From the NCBI GenBank assembly GCA_030568195.1, contig JAJLTO010000007.1, positions 682,001 through 746,000 of the forward strand: a stretch of 64,000 bases of DNA, read 5' to 3'. The stretch is from Dipodascopsis uninucleata var. uninucleata. Its lineage: Eukaryota; Ascomycota; Lipomycetes; Lipomycetales; Lipomycetaceae. Position numbers and translations under genes: made by a program. Positions 31,934 to 43,484 of the stretch are shown one piece after another. Numbering within the stretch: position 1 is the stretch's first letter; every line of letters begins with the position of its first letter. The notes below the pieces were generated by a model. That model made no database searches. It saw only the letters and a program-made list of their open reading frames with translations, and was not told the DNA's origin.

Positions 31934-33133
31934 GAGATCAGGCTGTGCATATAAGCGCGTTCGGATATAGAGAAATATTGAAGAGTCTGGGATTTACTTA
32001 GAGAAGAGTTACGAGGCTCATCAGTAAAGAGCAGTGCCTCTCACTAAATAATAATAGTAAAATAAATTAAATTAAAATAAAAATACTGTTTGGACACGTG
32101 CCGTGCTTTTGATACCAAAACCAGTTACACTGGCATTGTCAACTACCAAGTAAAATCATGATCTGAACAAGCGCAAACTGGACTATCTATCCAGTATTTC
32201 CTCAGACAAGATCAATATATAAACGCCATACGCACAAAAAAATGGAACAACATCCATAAAAGTCAGTGCTAATATTCTTTGTCAATCTTAACAAAGGCGA
32301 ACTATCGTGCATCAAATATTTCACGAACTCCCGGGTTCTTTAAAGCGCAGGAAAAGTGTAGAGAAAGATCTTAAAGTAGAGAAAAAATTCCACGAACCGC
32401 TCCCTTAGTCCTGCATCCTCCGCACCTTTGTTTAATCAGCTATCCATATACTCCATAAGCGACTTTCCTCTCGTCCCTGCGGCTTCAGACAGTAGTAGCG
32501 TATCAGAAGGGTGTTGCTGCTGAATAATGACAGGCGTTTAGAAGTCATAACATTGACATTGCCTCGCACAATTTCTCGTCTCCAAAAACTTGATCGCCTC
32601 ATACACTTTCATATACTCTATATATATCTACACATCGAATATAGAGCGTTATGGACGTAGAGAAAATTATAATGACTAAGATATAATGAAATATTAGTAA
32701 TATTTCAGGGGATATGAGTGATCATGGATAGCGAGAACGAGAGGAATATTGAACCGGTCTGTGCTCCAGCAATAGTAGTTACTAATTCAAGCAAAGAAAT
32801 AAGAGAGACGTCTACCAGCTAAGTAGCATTATCATTTTCTAGTAGATGACATTCTCGCGTTTGCTTTGCCTCATAGCCAAGATATCAGCATATATTGACC
32901 AGATTCTTGCTAGCAAGAATTGTACCCGGGACTTTAATACCGTTCTTGGCTTTGAAAGTGTCGGAGAAGGGTTTTGGATAGCTTATCAATTACCTTGACA
33001 TACGCTTTGCCTTTCGAGCTTATAACTTCACCGCGGCGCCTCCGCTATATAAGGTAATTTATAAATGTAGATATAGCAGTCAATTGAGTAATCCGCTTGA
33101 TTTCTATTGAAATAGGACAGAGCAGTTGTAGAA

Positions 33134-34408
33134 ATGGGTTTCGTTCTCGATATTTTCTCGCTGCTACGTGAGACTGTTCCAAAGAATAGTGTTGTTGTTG
33201 CTTTGGTATTCATTCTCTATGTACAGTTTGGGCGCGTTATATACAACTATTTTAGCAAAAACAGATCTCAGAAGCGACAAAATGCAGCAAACAAACAGGA
33301 TAGTACTTTTGACGGTAAATCATGGATACCTGTCGATTTTCGAACACCTACACCACCAGCATATCCCAACTGGGATATTAGGACTACAAGGCCCCTGCTC
33401 TATCGTCCATTTAAACACAATTACCATGTGACAATGGGTATTAGATCGTTGAACTGGGATGAATGGATCGAGCTGGACAGTGAGTTCCTCAAGTTCCACA
33501 ACCGGAAGGTCGAACGGCTCCAGGAGCGCGGCGACAAACTGGTCAAAACTGCTCCTGAAGCATTCAATGCTGCTGTTGAGCTCCTTGAGGAACTATGTAA
33601 CTGGCTTCCAGAGAGATATCCAACTCTCTATCGTCGTACTGATGTTGGCATTGACAACCTTATTACTGGAGAGTCATTCAATATTAAAGAACGACCATTG
33701 GCTCATGATCCAATGCATATAGCGGCACTTCTAGTTCAAGATGATCTTGCTATTATGCTACCGGGAGACGATGGACAGTACTATCTGAAGGCAGCCAGTA
33801 TTCTTTTAGCTGGCTTCTGGCGCCTGTCTGACAAGTTTGGCATGCCACTGTCCGAAATTCATACCTCTGGCGACGTGCCGCAATTCCGTGAAAAGCTTCA
33901 GCTATCAATGGAGAGATTTTTTGTTCGGCTAAGAGCTGAAAAGCCAGTTGCTCGAAACAACTATTTCCTTCAAACTGACGACGACCTTGGATGGTCTCAT
34001 GCCATTGGATCTGAGGACTCTGATAATATTGGATGGGATACTGCAGAATATGCTACTGACGGATCTAAGTTGCATTTCCGTTCCGAAAGACAGACTCTCC
34101 GTAGACTTCCAAAGTCTGGTGGAGTTGTTTTTACAATTGTAAGTAATTCTTGGATATCCTCAAGTATCTTCGTACTGACATTTTTATAATAGCGCACATA
34201 TTTTGTTCCTCTCAAAGAACTTGCTAAGGAGCCTTATGTTCCCGGTCGTCTTGCTGATGGTATTAGAGCTTGGTCAGATGATGTTGCTACGTATAAAGGC
34301 AGAAGCAAATTTGAGAAGGCAGCACTTGAATTTCTTGACAAAGCGCATCAGCAGCAATTGCAGGATGGATTAGATGTGTCTAAGGAGCCTAATACATATC
34401 CATTTTAA
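33134..34408 (+). CDS. DUF3445 protein (heme-dependent oxidative N-demethylase-like)
   Basis: Two exons, 33134-34138 and 34193-34408, with a 54 nt GTAAGT...TAG intron; 406 residues. An N-terminal membrane helix lies at about 20-42 (NSVVVALVFILYVQFGRVIYNYF). The DUF3445 domain follows: PFKHNYHVTMGIRSLNWDEW, then the central region with LAHDPMHIAALLVQDDLAIM and HTSGDVPQFREKL, and the [27 protein letters not shown] segment that spans the splice site. Bacterial relatives are heme-dependent oxidative N-demethylases; many fungal copies are anchored and uncharacterised. Activity here is inferred from the family only. Confidence 0.85.
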
Positions 34409-34618
34409 CGATTACGAGGGCAAAAATGGTATATCTGTGGTTTTATATATTAGAGTAGAAATTCTGTGTTTTTGATAGTTATTAGATGACTGATGACAGA
34501 TAAACAATAGAATGAAACATATTCACAGTTACATTTTATACATGCAGAGATTTTGGATGGAATTCCCAAAAAGAAAATGAAATGATATAATATAATGAAA
34601 AAAAAACCTGCGAGGTTT

Positions 34619-36385
34619 CTATTTAAATCTGGAAAGTGCTGGACCAAGCTTTCGTACTTGAATAGGCAGGCCACGTTTCCTCCGTAAGTTGTTCTGTCTC
34701 ATATCCTTCTCAATCTTCAAGGCACTTTCTACCCTCACGCGTCTCTCGTCGATTACATTCTTACTCTTCTTACGTATATATCTTCTTAATGCTGAGTTCT
34801 TTCCGCGCATCTTTGTTTTGGGTTTCAGCTTAGCTTCATGTTCCTTAGATCTTGCATCCGTCTCACTAGTGGTTTCCAGAGACAACACTTTCTTTCTTTC
34901 GTCTGGAGCTCTCGAATCCACGCTTCCGATAAAATTTGGTTCGAGGGCAATCATTTCTGGTTTGAGCTTTTCAAGTAGTCCATGAACTTCTCGTTCTCGT
35001 CTCTGTTCTAGAGTCTCATATGGATTGGCTTCCAAAGCATCAAAATTAGGTTCACCAGCTCCTGGAATTATTAGACTGCTAAACCCATTATCATGCCCTG
35101 TTCCTAGTAGATCTTCAAATGGACAGAACTTAAGATCATTGATTGTTGATGCTGGGCTCAGATGTGTCATATATGGAGACTTTTGCTTGACTCTCAGCGC
35201 ATCCTTCCAAACAGTAACATGAGGTCCCCATCCAACAGCTAAAAGTCCCCTATCACTGATTTCAAGAGAAGATGCTGGTGTAGGCGTGTAATAAGCATGA
35301 ACTTCTTTATACATTCTAACATCCCAAATCTTGAGCTGACTATCAGCTCCTGTAGTTGCCATATATTGGCCATCTCGACTGATCGCAGTTGCACGAACTG
35401 GCCCCTTATGTGTCAAAATCTTAACAAGAGGAGTAGTAACACTAGGAGCCCATAATGATACTGTACCGTTAGAATGACCTAAATGAATTATGGCGTTGTA
35501 AGGATTTTGGGCCATTGCAGTTGAAGGGCCCAGTCGAGTTCGCAGTTCACACACTGCGTCGCCTGTCGATGTGTCCTGGTACTTTAAAAATCCTGCATTA
35601 CCAATAGTTGCAAGAAGGAAATGATAAGGCAAAAACTCCATGTCCGTAACCTCAATGTGCTTTTTTAAGCAGTGTACTTCTGCACCAGATTTGTTGTAAA
35701 TATAAACATATTTTTTCTGGGCTACTGCAAAAAACTGGTCATTGTGAAGATACTTGACAGCTCGTACAGTCTCTCCCAAGTGCAGCTCAGTATCCAAAGA
35801 CCCTTCTCGAAAATCAAACGCGGCTACATGCCCTTTACGTCCACCAAGAAGAAGTTTTCGACCATTTCGGGTGTAGTCAAGTCTATAAGGACCAAAATGA
35901 TCTAACTTCAGTTCGAATCCCTAAATAGTAATATCATTAGTATCATGTATCCTCGCGGCTAATATAATTTCACAAAAATGACACTTACTCTCTGAGCAGT
36001 AGTAACGTCCACTTGCTTTCGTAAATCCTCCTGAGTTACTTTGTACGTCTTTTCCATTCCTTCAGCTTCCAAGAAACCTGCTTCTTCTTGAAGTAGCAGC
36101 TCGGTGGACTTCGCGGCCCTTGCAGCTTCTTTGAATCGCTGATCAACTCTTTTCATATTTGCTCGTAATTTTCGGTCCTTCACCTTAATATTCTATTAAA
36201 AACTGGTCAGCAATTCTGCGGGTACTAGACTATTCGCATAATCATTTACTCCAATTCATCTGAACGAATCTTCGCTCGCTCATTCTCTTTACCTTAGCTG
36301 TGACCTGCCCATAGGCAAAGCGCGACAGATCAGCGTCGCCTTCGCCACCGATAGCTGAATCTCGCCCGATCTCCACAGCCGGCAT
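34619..36385 (-). CDS. UTP7: U3 snoRNP-associated WD-repeat protein Utp7 (WDR46)
   Basis: Nucleolar small-subunit processome component for 18S rRNA maturation. Three exons by splice reading: 36385-36293, 36192-35989 and 35920-34619; all introns fall in phase 0; 532 residues. Exon 1 gives [10 protein letters not shown]... and exon 2 the helical, basic part with [10 protein letters not shown]. Exon 3 opens with [20 protein letters not shown] and [15 protein letters not shown], the family hallmark before the beta-propeller. WD-like repeats run from about 150 to 400 (e.g. IKIWDVRMY-like KIWDVRMY). The C-terminus is Lys/Arg-rich ([17 protein letters not shown]). Divergent from TSR1, another ribosome-assembly gene, with PAC/RRPE-like elements between them. 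Confidence 0.93.
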
Positions 36386-36740
36386 TCTGTTGATAATATT
36401 CTGAACAATGACTACTTCTATTTAATCTGCCCACACAAATTGCACGCGACTATCTCGGAGAATGGCTCTGGTGAAGAGCAATAAGTATGAATAAAGAGGA
36501 TTTTTTAACAAAATTTTTCTTCCTCCCATCGCTAGTTACCCTGATACAGCTTGACGAATGTCCCAATTTTGATGAAAAAATTTCAAAATTTACTTCAAAA
36601 AGTTCTGCAAGCTTATTATTGTATTCGTATATTTATGTGCAAAAGTTGACAGAAACTGTCCATATAAAGAAGAGCATGGTGAGATATAAATAAAACTCAA
36701 AATACCAGTAACAATAGAGTAAATAGGCTAACAGGGTCAG
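36386..36740. other. Divergent promoter of UTP7 and TSR1
   Basis: 355 bp between the two ribosome-biogenesis genes. It is AT-rich with several A/T tracts and holds the RRPE- and PAC-like pair listed separately. No exon was seen. Confidence 0.6.
36510..36532. promoter_or_regulatory. RRPE plus PAC-like element pair
   Basis: AAAATTTTTC at 36510-36519 is the complement of GAAAAATTTT, the RRPE core bound by Stb3 in yeast. CATCGC at 36527-36532 is the complement of GCGATG, the start of the PAC motif (GCGATGAG) bound by Dot6/Tod6; the next bases here are GG rather than AG. The two are 7 bp apart, a spacing common in ribosome-biogenesis promoters. A second RRPE-like stretch with an extra A lies near 36571. 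Confidence 0.5.
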
Positions 36741-39183
36741 ATGGATATGGAGGGAGCTCTAATGCATCATCACCGTTCAACGGTGAAAAAAAATCATAAA
36801 GCTTTCAAAAGTAAGCATCTTAGTAAAAGTGCTTTGAGGGCCAAAACAAAAGGTTAGTGCCAGTGGGCCCTGCCCATATAAGTATATAAAAAGCAAGTTA
36901 CTAACTATTGGGAGTAGGAAAGGTAGAGAAATCACTGAACAAATTGAAGCCAAAACATGTTGAATCGAAACAGGAACGACGAAACAAGGCAAAACAGATC
37001 ATGCTCAGCAAGCGAGAAGAAGTAACGATCAGTCGAAAAATTTTTGACGGCCGAAAAGGTGCACCACGCATTGTGGTAAGTAAAATGATGCTTATTGGAT
37101 GGTGGTGAGGGATACTAACGGGACCCAAATATAGGCTATCATTCCTCTATGTCCTGACATTGATTCGAGTGAAGTAGTGAGGAGTTTGAATAGATCTGTA
37201 GATGCTACTGCAGATATCCCTTTTGAAGGTGCATTCACAGTACCTATTGAGAGATTCAAACAGAAAATTCAGTATGTTGTACCGCCTCGAACATTCATTG
37301 CTCTTATAGACGCCGCTCAAATTGCAGACTTTGTCGTTTTTGTTGTTTCTGCTAAACAGGAAGTAGATCACTTTGGAGAGACGGTATTACGGACAATTGT
37401 TGCTCAAGGTGTCTCTACAGTCTATACCATTGTTCAACACTTATCAGAAGTCGAGTCTACTAAGATGCAAACTGAGCTGCGAAGATCTCTGTTGTCTTAC
37501 ATGGCTCATTTTTTTGCTGAGCAAGAGAAGGTATTTTCTGTTGAACAGCCATCTGAATGCTTGAATGTCGTGCGTAGTCTCTGCCAGCAGTTCCCTAAAG
37601 GTATCCAATGGAGAGACTCCAGGGCTTATATTTTGGCAGATAGGATACAGTATGTGTCAGGATCGCTATACGTAGAGGGAACTGTGCGAGGAAAGAAGTT
37701 AAATCCAGATCGTTTAGTACATCTTCCTGGTTTTGGCGATTTTCAAATTGTGAGTATCAAAGTGATCGAAGGAGATAACGAAAGTAGAGATTATGAGAGC
37801 ACTTTAACTCCGGGAGCTGATGCTGAGGATTTGGATGAATATGCCCCACAAGATGAAGACCTTGTTGATGCCGATATGGACATGTACGAAGAGCCAGATA
37901 TTGCTCGAGGTGTGCGTATGGATGATCACATATATCTCAGCGATGAGGACGATGAAGAGAAAAAGACATTAGTGGATAAACACCGAGTACCTAAAGGTAT
38001 GTCTGAATACCAGGCCAGATGGATCTTGGAAGAAAATTCAGATGACGAATTTGATAAGGAAGCATCTACAAAAGTAGATGACGACGAAGATGACTATGAT
38101 GATAATGTCGGCATGGACGTCGAATATGATCGTTATGATGTCAAATCTGTCGGACCAGGAGATATAAGAACAGAATATGACGCACAGAGTGAAATGTTTG
38201 TTGAGCTGGCACCTGAAGAAGAGGCTAGGCAGCTTAAAGAATATAGAGAGCGAGAAAAGGAAGATAACGAGTTCCCTGATGAAATTGAGCTACCACCGGA
38301 AGTGAGCGCAAAAGAGCGTCTAAATAGATATCGTGGTATGAAGAACCTACGATTAGGCGACTGGGATTCTGAAGAGAAGGACACTAAGACTCCAGAAGGA
38401 TGGGATTTGATATTCAGGTTTCAGAACTACAAGGGTACGCGAAATCGTGTATTGAAGGAGGTCAGTCAAGGACGAGGGGTATCTGGCGGATTGAGAGTTA
38501 TAGTAGAGATATCTATTCCAGAGCATATTGCACAATCGTTTGGATTAAGACCTTTCTTTCCCATCTATTCGTTATTGAGATACGAACACAAAAAGGTTGT
38601 TCTTAATGTCACAGCGACTCCAAATACCGAGTACGAAGAACCAATACCAACAAAGGACGATTTAATTTTGCAGTGCGGTCCGAGAAGATATAGTGTTAAG
38701 CCTATATTCTCGGAGACTGGAACAGCTCCAAATAATGTATTCAAGATGAGTCGATTCCTGCACCAAGGTCAGACTGCTATGGCTACCATGATTGCGCCTA
38801 TTGCTTTTGGTAATGTACCTACAGTATTTTTGAAAGAGACTGAAAAGGGTATTGAATTAGTGGCATATGGAAGCGTAGATAATGCAGATCATTCAAGAAT
38901 AGTCACAAAGAGAATTATCCTAACTGGTTATCCTTTTAAAATCCACAAGAGACTTGTTACCGTGCGATACATGTTTTTCAATTCAGAGGATGTATCTTGG
39001 TTCAAAGCTGTACCTCTCTTCACCAAGATGGGTCGTACCGGTTATATCAAAGAAAGTCTTGGTACACATGGATATTTCAAGTGTACATTCAATGGCCCTA
39101 TCAATCCACAGGATACAGTTGCAATGTCGCTTTACAAGCGCTTATGGCCCAGACAGTCGCAAATTTGGCAGCCATGCTTTTAA
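36741..39183 (+). CDS. TSR1: 40S maturation factor Tsr1
   Basis: GTPase-like but non-hydrolysing factor that blocks premature tRNA entry on pre-40S particles; paralogue of Bms1. Three exons: 36741-36852, 36918-37075 and 37135-39183; 772 residues, against 788 in yeast. Exon 1 starts MDMEGALMHHHRSTVKKNHK and matches the yeast N-terminus HRSSLKNGHK; the in-frame ATG at 36762 is an alternative start. Both introns carry a TACTAAC branch site. The degenerate G-domain lacks a P-loop (AIIPLCPDI in its place), an acidic insert spans about 300-400, and the C-terminal domain has RFQNYKGTRN, VTVRYMFFNSEDVSWF and FNGPINPQDTV. Clear family match. Confidence 0.95.
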
Positions 39184-40792
39184 GTTAAATATGATCGTTC
39201 TTATCTTTCGTACTGTCTCAGCTTGTTCAACTGCACTGTTTAGTTATTCCCTGCTTACAATGATATAATTTAGCATATTCTCATAATAGTACCGCATAGC
39301 CCGGCTACTACGGAAGAACTTGTTATTTATGAACTTTTTGGTACAGGAAGTTACAATGCAAGGCAGGCTAGTGTTGGATCGGCTTAATGGACTTTGATCT
39401 GCCTGTAACATATTCATGCGGTACTTTCGATTTTCTGCAAAAGATTGCTCTTAATAGTAGATGAAGATGATAATATGTATAAGCAAAATTAGTTATATAA
39501 ATGTTTTTGATGCATAGAGGGTACCTTTAAGAGGTCTTGACAGATGATCATTACGTAGTTGTACTTATTCATGACATTTAAATACGGCGCCACATAAAGC
39601 TGCGGTAATTGCAGAAAAATTATGTCAATAGCTTACTACTAACTTCAACATCGGCATCGGCAACGGAAACGATTAACATTATAACGAATATTTAAATAAT
39701 GTACAGTGTATATAGTGATTACTAGAATAATGCTAGCTGTTGTCTCTGGCTCACTGTCGTAAGTGAAGCACCTCTTCATAGACGTAAGCTTGCATTTCTG
39801 GCAACTACTGAGTGAAATACACTGCTTCTTGCCTTGCTATTGTGATTAATGTATACCTCTGGTAAGAAAGATTACCACGTATTAGGATCCTTTTTCCCAG
39901 GATCCAGCTCGATCCAGTTCAGCTGTTTTATTCTCTTTTCTCAGCTGTCTCAGCCGTAGTAAACTTCTAGTAAAGAAGCGCCCATTCAAGAACAGGCATC
40001 TATCATGCAAAAACTCGTATTGTCACAAACTTATTGTCATTTGCTGTCAGCTTGGACTGTTCTAAAACAACTGTGCGATAGGCATCTAGAATATGAAGCT
40101 TCCCGAAAGAAGTTAGTATGCGAAGTTTCTTTTGAATCTCCCTCCACATAAAACCTTGTTGTTTTATCAAATATCTTCACTGCAACTCCTTGTTAAGAGT
40201 ACGCATAGTATATACTAGACTGGCAAGGTCTTTCATTGCAATATATTTATTTGGTTGCCTAACTTAGTAGTCTAGTTGTTGTTAGAATACTGTGCTCTCG
40301 AATTCATGACTCAACTGATTTGAGGAACGGAGCGTAGCTGGGTACGTACACTATAAATGCTCTCTGATATGTAAGAAATTGCGTGAACAGATGATGGAAT
40401 CAAATTAGTTATTATAATGGTATAATACAGAACAATACTAACAAAGGCGGATGGCCATGTCAATAGCAGATAGTTGCTAGTAATTACATTAGACTGTAAG
40501 GACGGGAGATATCGTGGTAGCTGTGATCAAATTTATTCAGTACACGGTAGAGTTTGAGAAGCAATACAGTCATAAACTACTCGGATCTAGCGCATTGGAT
40601 TGGCAGGATATTGTGTCAATATCGTGTTCTAACTTCATATTTCCTTCTACTCTTTCTTCAAAATTGTGAGATACAAATTATATTTTACTTATAGTGAGGG
40701 AAAACCAGTGAAGTCCAAAAGCTAAGTTCTAATAGTGACCCGTCACATACCGAGATTTGGAATTAGAACAAACGCAACACGTCAGACATAAA
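39184..40792. other. Intergenic region, no gene seen
   Basis: 1.6 kb between TSR1 and the orphan ORF, both on the plus strand. All frames are closed. A tRNA-like box at 40587 was examined and rejected. The region probably holds the TSR1 3' UTR and the orphan gene's promoter. Confidence 0.45.
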
Positions 40793-41359
40793 ATGGTAGC
40801 AGATTTGAACTTTTACAACAGTCAAATAGAATCCGGAAGGTATGAGAAACAGAGACAACACAAATTGAAGTTTGTTCCAAGTACTTCGTTCTCAAGTCAG
40901 GCTTCGAAGAAACTGAATGCGAAGTTTCATCAGAGTTCTAAGATATCTGAGAGTATTATGGTTATAGAGAAGCCAGTACATTTATTCTCAGGCAGCAGAC
41001 ATAGACAGCAGAGAAAGCAAAAAAAAGATACACAACAGAATCATAATATCCCATATTATTCATCATCTCATGCGAACGATAATTCCTACACTGATGCGAG
41101 CTCTTGGAGACCAGGAAATTTTGGATCATTGACGAGCGGAGACGATACTGTTGACAGCGGCCACAAATCGAAACCCTTCCGGCGCGAACAAAACAAACCT
41201 ACTAGTAAGAGAGCTACATCAAAGCAAAATAAGACATCTTTACAGAGCATGAGCACTGCAAAGCGTATTAAAGAAAAATGGATCGAGTTCACCGTTTGGA
41301 TCAAGATCGGTCTTGTAAGAATACATCGAAGAGCTCTTCGAGTGCTTACCGCTTCGTGA
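40793..41359 (+). CDS. Hypothetical basic, Ser/Gln/Lys-rich protein
   Basis: Open frame of 188 residues from the first ATG (MVADLNFYNSQIESGRYEKQ). I recognise no domain. It is basic and polar throughout, rich in Ser, Gln, Lys and Asn, and probably disordered. The exception is a C-terminal stretch (STAKRIKEKWIEFTVWIKIG then LVRIHRRALRVL) that could form an amphipathic helix able to bind membrane or a partner. Codon use looks ordinary for the window. There is no signal peptide. It is isolated, with 1.6 kb empty before and 0.7 kb after. It could be a lineage-specific gene; a chance frame of this length is less likely. Confidence 0.5.
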   Translation: MVADLNFYNSQIESGRYEKQRQHKLKFVPSTSFSSQASKKLNAKFHQSSKISESIMVIEKPVHLFSGSRHRQQRKQKKDTQQNHNIPYYSSSHANDNSYTDASSWRPGNFGSLTSGDDTVDSGHKSKPFRREQNKPTSKRATSKQNKTSLQSMSTAKRIKEKWIEFTVWIKIGLVRIHRRALRVLTAS

Positions 41360-42083
41360 TTGCTCTGGTATTTCTACAGTTCTATTGAATTTAATGTGGT
41401 CCTTAGCATAGAGCTATAAGAGCTATTTTTAGCTCAGCTTTCTTTCTGTCGTAAAACTATGTCATTATGGTTGTACTATTTTATATTGACTTTTCATGTC
41501 CAAGCATAGGATTGATTTTGCGCCATATTCAGCGACTGTTCGTTTGTTATCTGACTTATTTCATTGCGGTTTCTTTATATACTTTATTGTTTCGTCTTAT
41601 ATTCTGATTATGTTCTTTCGAAGATCGGTTGTGTGAAGTAGCATGTTGCGTTTTTATGTCACAGATTAAGGGCGAAGTGTTTTGATTGACAATTTACTAC
41701 CACGAATTTTGGGCAAGTTTACGGTGTTTTTCTTCGGCATTTATTGTATAATATAGTTAGCAGGGGGCCACTCTATTACTGCCTCTCATATTTCCTCTTC
41801 AATTTGAAATTTTTTGTGGAATTAAAGATGATACAACGTACTGTCTACGCATATACTTATTTGGGTGTTTGTCATCAGTGGTTTATAGCTTTTTAAGTAA
41901 CAATTATTTTATTTTCTTCCATTTTCCATACTCACTTGATAAAATCTAAATGCAAGCCCTTTTTAGAAGATGATTGATTATATGCATCGCTAAATATTAG
42001 ATAGTCGCAGAAAATTTTATACTATGAACCAAATAGCAAGAAGGATTTGAAAGGCTGTTAGAAATTTATTGGCTTTCAAAGAG
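41360..42083. other. Intergenic region, no gene seen
   Basis: 724 bp of T-rich sequence between the orphan ORF and the Clr2-like gene. No frame, repeat or RNA gene that I can support. Confidence 0.5.
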
Positions 42084-43484
42084 ATGGCACAGAAATTGGA
42101 AGTTCTCTGGTCAGACGGCGATCGATCGACATTTCCCGCAGGAGAAGCAGTAGATAAAACGATGTTAGCGGACAGTAGCTATGGGTTCTACGAAATACTG
42201 GATAAAAAGAGTTATAAGTATCGAATCTTCATCTCAAAGGTGTGTGACCAGCTATTGCATAAGATTGGTCACGGTGAATGTGAGTTGCGACGGTTACGAT
42301 GGATTTCCTATGCAATATCTCTATTGTGCAGAGGGCAACTAACTTGAAAATTTGAGACAGATAAAAAGAGACGGAATATCGAGTTGACACTTCCTAAAGA
42401 CTATAGAATCTATGAGTATCATAGATATCAACTAGGATGGACGTCAGAAATAAAGCAGATCGCTGTATTTGGCCATCCTTCAGGGAAAAAATTTACCTCT
42501 GTGATCCAATTTGTTCAGCATCTTTTCTGGCTAAGTAATGACATCAAGCATGATAGGCAAAATTGCGAATGCAGATTGTGCAGTATGCATAATATGGCTT
42601 TCATTCCGAAGAGGGATTTAAAGGCAATATCCAAACTACAGCTCTCGAGACGCATATGCACGTCTGAGAAGGAGCTTCGACGCGAGGCAAGGCGAATATT
42701 AGCGCACGAAGAACGAATAGAGGATGAGATCATCGGGGGCGCATGGTTTCGACCAGGAGAAATTGTATGGAAAAAATCGTCCAGTCCCCAGCTAGAGTGC
42801 TCATCAGATCAGGTCGCAGATCTATGGGAGCCCGTACTAATACATGCGAGATCTTCTATTGCAAGCGCTGGTAAAACATCGTGGACATGCGATGAGCCAA
42901 CTTACAAAGTCTTTAATTTTGATCGGAAAGAGTTCGAAGAAGGCATTTCTGAAATACGCCTGAAACCGTGGCTAACTATGTCTTCGGCTAAATGTAATCT
43001 AAGGGCGAGTGAAATAACGGAGTCCTGGAGTGTCTTTGGGAAAAGCGGATCTGAAGACGAAGACAAACTATACACAGGAGCATTTTTAGGAGCCGAGAAG
43101 ATATGGTGCGGCGATGCCCTTCGTCTGCGGCCGCAAAGTACAGGATCATGGAATGACAAAAATTTTTTAGAAATTTTGGTAGTGGAAAAAATAATTGTAA
43201 AGAATGATACTGGTCGTTTATGTTTCGCAGGTGATGTTTATATACCTGGAGTTAGTACAATTCAGCACAGATCTCCACCCAGACGAGTAGAAGCGGATCA
43301 GAATTGGGTGATAACAAATATGGACGACGATATTGTTGAAGTTGATTTTGATGATGTGCTTGGTCGATGGTATGCTCGGAATATGTGCTTGTCGTGTATA
43401 CCTGGGTTCTATCACAAAGGACACTCGGCTGGTGTACGAGTTACTAGTCGCAGAGCGGCTATTTTTGATTCGACTAATTTATGA
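42084..43484 (+). CDS. Clr2-like transcriptional silencing factor (SHREC component)
   Basis: Two exons, 42084-42279 and 42361-43484, with an 81 nt GTGAGT...CAG intron (branch-like AACTAAC); 439 residues. The N-terminal part has a WSDGDRSTFP start, as in Clr2 proteins. The first domain reads LPKDYRIYEYHRYQLGW, VFGHPSGKKF, FVQHLFWL and ends in a CECRLC pair. The second domain (transil-type) begins FRPGEIVWKKS, then WEPVLIHAR and GAFLGAEKIWCGDALRLRP. In fission yeast Clr2 joins Clr1, Clr3 and Mit1 in SHREC, which deacetylates histone H3 and silences heterochromatin. Clr2 homologues occur in filamentous ascomycetes but not in S. cerevisiae. The assignment rests on motif recall. The 6 kb gene-empty stretch begins right after it. 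Confidence 0.72.

Larger units (their letters stand above)
31138..33133. other. Long divergent intergenic region between CipC-like and DUF3445 genes
   Basis: About 2 kb without an open frame worth naming, the longest divergent promoter in the window. On the CipC side it holds a TATA element near 31290, a CCAAT element near 31735, and CCCCT motifs at 31532, 31659 and 31929. An AGGGG motif lies at 32707. I found no tRNA or snoRNA I could defend. Confidence 0.5.

Noticed and set aside
35905-35925. GTTCGAATCC, a tRNA B-box look-alike
   Set aside because: It lies inside the UTP7 coding exon at the [10 protein letters not shown] segment, and no A box or acceptor stem surrounds it.
40575-40645. TAGCGCATTGG, an A-box-like stretch with a GTTCTAAC further on
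   Set aside because: No closing acceptor stem and a poor T arm; not a cloverleaf.
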